Made by a program: the position numbers and the translations under genes. A stretch of 18,852 bases of DNA from contig DYOK01000015.1 in NCBI GenBank assembly GCA_020720565.1, positions 1-18,852 on the forward strand. The letters run 5' to 3'. The DNA is from Acetofilamentum sp. GTDB lineage: Bacteria > Bacteroidota > Bacteroidia > Bacteroidales > JAFGXI01. Shown in pieces: positions 15,401-18,852 of this stretch. The notes beneath the pieces are model-generated. The model ran no database searches. It was not told the DNA's origin and saw only the letters and a list, made by a program, of their open reading frames with translations. Each line of letters starts with the position of its first letter. Within the stretch, counting starts at the first letter, position 1.

Positions 15401-15703
15401 CGGTCTAATATTTGTCGTTTAAACTGAAACTTTCTTTAACTGGTATCTAATACCAAAAACACCTTCAAATGACCGATATAAAACGGCTCTATTTCCCTTT
15501 TTTCTACATAAAAAAGAAACATATATCTCATTTTATTTATCAATCATTTAAAAATGTATTTGGTATAACGCATTGTCGGAGATATTATTGTGAATTCAGT
15601 CTTTTTAAGGGGTTCGTTTTTTTATTTGACCAGCAATATTGATTAAATTCTTGATAAAATATCGTTTTGTATCAATTTGATGTTTAATAATCGTTAGAAA
15701 AAC
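15401..15703. other. 303-bp porZ-gpsA spacer
   Basis: No ORF or RNA gene seen. It contains a 15-bp palindrome TGGTATCTAATACCA (15441-15455) 40 bp before the porZ start, a weak TTGATA/TATCAA stem near the gpsA 3' end (about 15650-15675), and TTAAGGGGTTCG (15605-15616), which resembles the start of the intergenic repeat but without the closing GACCT. No complete -33/-7 pair was found for porZ. Confidence 0.5.
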
Positions 15704-16696
15704 TCAATCAAGTTTATCGCTTAAAAGACTCATTTCGATTCTAGGTGAGATTTTTTCGTACAGAATATGATATACAGTTTGAGTAATTGGTAATTCGATT
15801 TGGTATCGCTTGTTTATCTCGTAAATTCCTTTTACGGCATAGTAACCTTCTGCAATCATATTCATTTCGAGTTGAGCCGATTTAACCGAATAACCCTTTC
15901 CGATCATATTTCCGAAAGTACGGTTTCGACTGAAAGAGGAATAGGCTGTAACCAATAAATCGCCCAAATAAACAGAGTTTTTGATGTCTCTGGTTATTGG
16001 GTGAACCACATCGACAAATTGTTTAATTTCTCTAATGGCGTTTGATATCAATACAGCGTGGAAGTTATCGCCATAACCTAAGCCATGTGCTATACCAGAG
16101 GCGACAGCCATAATATTTTTCATAATAGCTGCGTATTCGGTGCCGTAAATATCGTCCGATGTGGTGGTTTTGGTGTACGAAGTTTTAAACAATCGGGCCA
16201 AGTACTCCGCTTTTTCTGCAACCTCAGATGAGGATGTAAGGTAAGTTAATCGTTCAAGTGCAATTTCTTCGGCATGACTTGGTCCCGAAATAACACCAAA
16301 TTGTTTGTCGTTCAAATTAAATGCGTCTTTAACATATTCTAATGGTGTTAAGTAAAAGTCGGGGACAATACCTTTGACAGCCGACACAATAAATTTCCCA
16401 TTAAATGAGTCTTTTGGTAAATTAGCAAACGACTGCACAATGAAAGCAGATGGAATAACTAAAATTACGGTATCACAATCTTTTATAGTTTCTTCAATCG
16501 AATCAAAGAATTGAATGCGGTTTAAATGGAGCTCGACGCTGCTTAAATAATTAGGATTTCGTTTAGTTTTGAGCATATAATCGATATCTTCTTTGATACG
16601 AATGTGCCAATTGACATGGTGTTGATTATCGGTAAGCATTTTAACAATAGCCGTTGCCCACGATCCGTCACCTAATATTGCGATTCTATTTTCCAT
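15704..16696 (-). CDS. gpsA: NAD(P)-dependent glycerol-3-phosphate dehydrogenase
   Basis: Reduces dihydroxyacetone phosphate to sn-glycerol 3-phosphate, the backbone for phospholipids. 330 residues, the usual length. The N-terminal Rossmann motif reads AILGDGSWATAI (6-17), slightly different from the common GxGxWGTA because Asp and Ala replace the usual small residues. SAVKGI carries K108; ISGPSHAEEIA (136-146) is the family signature; YAAIMKNIMAVASGIAHG includes the catalytic lysine at about K193; SRNRTFG (256-262) binds substrate phosphate. All catalytic residues are present. It follows lysS on the same strand, separated by a 215-bp spacer made largely of repeat arms. Confidence 0.95.
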   Translation of the reverse strand: MENRIAILGDGSWATAIVKMLTDNQHHVNWHIRIKEDIDYMLKTKRNPNYLSSVELHLNRIQFFDSIEETIKDCDTVILVIPSAFIVQSFANLPKDSFNGKFIVSAVKGIVPDFYLTPLEYVKDAFNLNDKQFGVISGPSHAEEIALERLTYLTSSSEVAEKAEYLARLFKTSYTKTTTSDDIYGTEYAAIMKNIMAVASGIAHGLGYGDNFHAVLISNAIREIKQFVDVVHPITRDIKNSVYLGDLLVTAYSSFSRNRTFGNMIGKGYSVKSAQLEMNMIAEGYYAVKGIYEINKRYQIELPITQTVYHILYEKISPRIEMSLLSDKLD

Positions 16697-16708
16697 TTTC
16701 TTATTCGA

Positions 16709-16724
16709 TTAAGGTCTAATGCCT
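16709..16724 (+). repeat. intergenic repeat core, copy 9 (5' of gpsA)
   Basis: TTAAGGTCTAATGCCT, then TATTTATTAATATG. A short diverged core directly in front of a perfect one (copy 10 at 16741), 12 bp upstream of the gpsA ATG. Looks like a nested or tandem insertion. Confidence 0.65.
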
Positions 16725-16740
16725 ATTTATTAATATGTTT

Positions 16741-16827
16741 TTAAGGTCTTCGACCTATTTATTATTTTTGTAACTATCTATATACAAGTGTCTTAATATT
16801 ATACTACATTAAATTATTACATAATAT
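16741..16827 (+). repeat. outward intergenic arm, copy 10 (gpsA side)
   Basis: Perfect core TTAAGGTCTTCGACCT (16741-16756), then TTTTTGTAACTATC and ACTACATTAAATTATTA. It is the left arm of a 174-bp imperfect palindrome ending at the lysS stop codon. ATCTTA (16831-16836) and TAAGAT (16845-16850) form the apex near its midpoint. Confidence 0.85.
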
Positions 16828-16914
16828 TTGATCTTAGAATAATATAAGATTCAATAAATCTAATAGCTTGTTTAAATGTTAGTTACAAATCAAACTAACT
16901 GGTCAGAAACCTTA
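16828..16914 (-). repeat. outward intergenic arm, copy 11 (3' of lysS)
   Basis: Read on the minus strand: TAAGGTTTCTGACCAGT, then GATTTGTAACTAACATTT and CAAGCTATTAGA. It keeps the TTTGTAACTAxCATTT block but has a diverged core. The first three bases are the lysS stop codon. It faces copy 10. Confidence 0.75.
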
Positions 16915-18633
16915 TTTGCACCATTGCTTGACCTCGTCAACGCTTGGATTCTGCAAGCCTAAATTATGTTTTTTGTTCAAACCACAAATTTCTTGGTGAA
17001 TCTTATTGGGATTGCCTTCTTTTAAATCTTTTACAGTCAGGTAACCCGCTTTTTGTACAATATCGATCCATGCTTCTGTTACACCTTGTTCGATATACAT
17101 TTCTTTTGTATCAATTTGGGCTTTCTTTTCGGGTCGCATTTGCGGGAAAAATAACACATCTTGAATAGAATGTGAATTGGTCATGATCATTGCTAAACGG
17201 TCGATTCCAATTCCAAGTCCAGAAGTTGGCGGCATCCCCAACTCTATGGCTTTTAAAAACTCTTCGTCGAGCATCATGGCTTCGTCGTCGCCGCGTTTTG
17301 CTAGCAACAATTGCTCTTCGAACCGATGCCGTTGGTCAATTGGGTCGTTTAATTCGGAGTAAGCATTACAAATTTCTTTACCATTGCAAATGGCTTCGAA
17401 ACGTTCAACCAAGCCTTCTTTTGATCGGTGTTTTTTGGCTAAAGGTGACATTTCGACGGGGTAGTCGGTAATAAATGTGGGTTGAATTAATTTTCCTTCG
17501 CACATTTCACCGAAAATTTCGTCAATCAATTTCCCTTTACCCATAGCATCATTAATCTCAACTTTTAATTTTTGAGCTGTACTTCTTAATTCTTGCTCGT
17601 CCATTTGGCTGATATCTATACCAGTATATTCTTGAATGGCTTCGAACATGGTATAGCGTTTCCAAGGTCTTTGAAAGTCGATGGTATGGTCGCCAACTTG
17701 TACTTTGGTGGCACCATGGATGTCTAATGCGATTTTTTCGACCATTTCTTCGACCAAATCCATCATCCAATTATAATCTTTGTAGGCCACATACAATTCC
17801 ATTTGGGTAAACTCAGGATTATGAAAACGATCCATGCCTTCGTTACGGAAGTCTTTGGCAAATTCGTAAACCCCATCGAATCCACCCACAATCAAACGTT
17901 TTAAATATAACTCGTTGGCAATTCTTAAATATAGGGTAGTGTCGAGCGTGTTATGAAATGTTTTGAATGGACGTGCAGCTGCCCCGCCATAAAGAGGTTG
18001 TAAAATGGGCGTTTCAACTTCTAAATACTCTTTTTTATTCAGAAACTCACGCATCGAGTTGGTTAGCTTAGTTCTTTTTAAAAATGCATCTTTAACGTGA
18101 GGATTCACAATTAAATCCATTGAGCGTTGACGGTACCGCATATCGGGGTCGGTAAAAGCATCAAAAGTTTGACCATCTTTTTCTTTTACAATTGGCAAAG
18201 GTCTTACCGATTTAGCTAATATGGTTAAGCTACGGGCACGAACCGACAATTCGCCAGTTTGTGTAATAAAGCTATCGCCTACAATTCCCACAATATCGCC
18301 AATATCGAGCAATCTTTTAAAAACGGTGTTATAAAACTCTTTGTCTTCGTCTGGACACAAGATATCTCGATTAACATATACTTGGATGGAGCCTTTCGCA
18401 TCTTGGAGCTCGAAAAAAGAAGCCTTACCCATAATTCGTCGGGTCATTATTCGGCCTGCCATGCTTACATTTTGGTAGTTATTTAGTTCGGCACTATAAT
18501 TTGAGTTTATTTCGTTGCTATAATGCGAAACTTCGTATTTTTCGGCGGGATATGGGTTGATACCGAGGTTTTTTAACTCTTCTAAGGAGTTTCTTCTTAC
18601 AATCTCTTGTTCGCTTAAGTTTAATGCATTCAT
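16912..18633 (-). CDS. lysS: lysyl-tRNA synthetase, class II
   Basis: Charges tRNA-Lys in the cytosol. 573 residues: about 500 for the usual core plus a C-terminal extension. The OB-fold anticodon domain covers about 55-145 (MAGRIMTRRIMGKASFFELQ at 58-77). Motif 1 lies around 195-215 (EYLEVETPILQ), motif 2 at 262-276 (FRNEGMDRFHNPEFT) and motif 3 at 472-482 (GLGIGIDRLAM); EMSPLAKKHR binds lysine/ATP. The last ~70 residues (503-573, with WIDIVQKAGYLTVKDL and LGLQNPSVDEVKQWC) are beyond the catalytic core; a similar tail occurs in Bacteroidota LysS as I recall. The start ATG at 18633 fits the family N-terminus. The gene is bracketed by outward repeat arms, and its stop TAA is in the downstream one. 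Confidence 0.96.
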   Translation of the reverse strand: MNALNLSEQEIVRRNSLEELKNLGINPYPAEKYEVSHYSNEINSNYSAELNNYQNVSMAGRIMTRRIMGKASFFELQDAKGSIQVYVNRDILCPDEDKEFYNTVFKRLLDIGDIVGIVGDSFITQTGELSVRARSLTILAKSVRPLPIVKEKDGQTFDAFTDPDMRYRQRSMDLIVNPHVKDAFLKRTKLTNSMREFLNKKEYLEVETPILQPLYGGAAARPFKTFHNTLDTTLYLRIANELYLKRLIVGGFDGVYEFAKDFRNEGMDRFHNPEFTQMELYVAYKDYNWMMDLVEEMVEKIALDIHGATKVQVGDHTIDFQRPWKRYTMFEAIQEYTGIDISQMDEQELRSTAQKLKVEINDAMGKGKLIDEIFGEMCEGKLIQPTFITDYPVEMSPLAKKHRSKEGLVERFEAICNGKEICNAYSELNDPIDQRHRFEEQLLLAKRGDDEAMMLDEEFLKAIELGMPPTSGLGIGIDRLAMIMTNSHSIQDVLFFPQMRPEKKAQIDTKEMYIEQGVTEAWIDIVQKAGYLTVKDLKEGNPNKIHQEICGLNKKHNLGLQNPSVDEVKQWCK

Positions 18634-18643
18634 TGTGTTTAAA

Positions 18644-18731
18644 TTAAGGTCTTCGACCTGTTTAATATTTTTCTAACTATTGTTAAATATTTCCTTTGCC
18701 TGATAAAAATGACATTAAAATTATTATAATG
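18644..18731 (+). repeat. outward intergenic arm, copy 12 (5' of lysS)
   Basis: Perfect core TTAAGGTCTTCGACCT (18644-18659) 10 bp upstream of the lysS ATG, then CTAACTATTGTTAAATA, CCTTTGCCTGATAAAAATG and GACATTAAAATTATTATAA. The tail is nearly the same as copy 6 (10926-11015), which defines the family's length. Confidence 0.85.
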
Positions 18732-18760
18732 CCTTATGTTATTATCATTTATATAATATG

Positions 18761-18768
18761 CAAATTTA
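18761..18768 (-). promoter_or_regulatory. possible lysS -7 box
   Basis: TAAATTTG on the minus strand matches TAnnTTTG, but it is about 128 nt upstream of the start and has no TTTG at the proper spacing. If real, the lysS leader would contain the whole repeat arm. Confidence 0.25.
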
Positions 18769-18785
18769 TTTTATTTGAAACACTT

Positions 18786-18818
18786 ATCTGGGTCTTTTTC
18801 ACAGACCAGATTTTTTTT
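18786..18818 (+). terminator. plus-strand terminator-like hairpin upstream of lysS
   Basis: ATCTGGGTCT (18786-18795) pairs with AGACCAGAT (18803-18811) with one bulged G and a TTTTCAC loop, followed directly by eight Ts (18811-18818). This is a good intrinsic terminator on the plus strand, yet no plus-strand gene is recognised before it in the window. On the minus strand the T-run would precede the hairpin, so it does not fit a minus-strand gene. Confidence 0.6.
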
Positions 18819-18852
18819 GCAAATAAATAATGTTTTATTCATTCAAGTTCAG

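Noticed and set aside
15112..15408. Plus-strand open frames across porZ and lysS (for example 14524-14824, 16944-17471)
   Set aside because: All are antisense to long genes with clear motifs and show no domain-like content or upstream signals.
15605..15616. TTAAGGGGTTCG as a further repeat copy
   Set aside because: Only the first half resembles the core; the closing GACCT and the TAACTAGCAT block are missing, so it may be chance.
753..18731. Repeats as a CRISPR array
   Set aside because: Copies are spread kilobases apart in different spacers, in both orientations, with no regular spacing and no cas genes.

Overview
The window reads as a low-GC chromosomal segment of a Bacteroidota bacterium, most likely Bacteroidales/Marinilabiliales-like. 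The reasons are: the FabI, TrxB and MenG sequences look like the Bacteroidota forms; there is a PorZ-type subunit of the type IX secretion system with a C-terminal sorting domain; LysS carries the C-terminal extension seen in this phylum; and at least one promoter (fabI) matches the Bacteroidota -33 TTTG / -7 TAnnTTTG pattern. Taxonomy is inferred from recalled families, not from a search.

Layout. The left edge holds the 5' three quarters of folP (dihydropteroate synthase) on the minus strand. Divergent from it is a two-gene unit whose stop and start codons overlap: a ModA-like periplasmic binding lipoprotein and a 1008-residue hybrid histidine kinase, probably a ligand-sensing signal system. 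Then, all on the plus strand, come fabI (fatty acid synthesis), lpdA (dihydrolipoyl dehydrogenase), trxB (thioredoxin reductase), purL (purine synthesis, short form) and menG/ubiE (menaquinone methyltransferase). Convergent to these on the minus strand, read from the right, are lysS, gpsA, porZ, the remnant of an acyltransferase-3 gene with an internal deletion, and recO. The genes are mostly housekeeping, and most are separated by 85-350 bp of AT-rich spacer.

The unusual part is the spacers. Almost every one carries one or two copies of an arm of about 60-100 nt that starts with TTAAGGTCTTCGACCT (a mini-hairpin, AGGTC-TTC-GACCT) and runs into an AT-rich tail with a recognisable TAACTAGCAT block. 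With one exception, the TTAAGG end touches a gene and the tail points away from it, so genes are bracketed by outward-facing arms. Where a spacer has two facing arms (11779-11919 and 16741-16914), the whole spacer is an imperfect palindrome running from gene edge to gene edge. In four genes (trxB, menG, recO, lysS) the stop codon TAA is part of the repeat. I do not recognise this family. It could be a MITE-like element with TTAA ends or a REP-like extragenic palindrome, and it is the main candidate for something undescribed here.

Other items are a strong terminator hairpin before purL, a terminator-like hairpin on the plus strand upstream of lysS with no gene to terminate, a pseudo-receiver domain in the hybrid kinase, and a menG gene that seems to start at TTG inside a promoter-like box. 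I saw no tRNA, rRNA, CRISPR array, insertion sequence with a transposase, or prophage gene.
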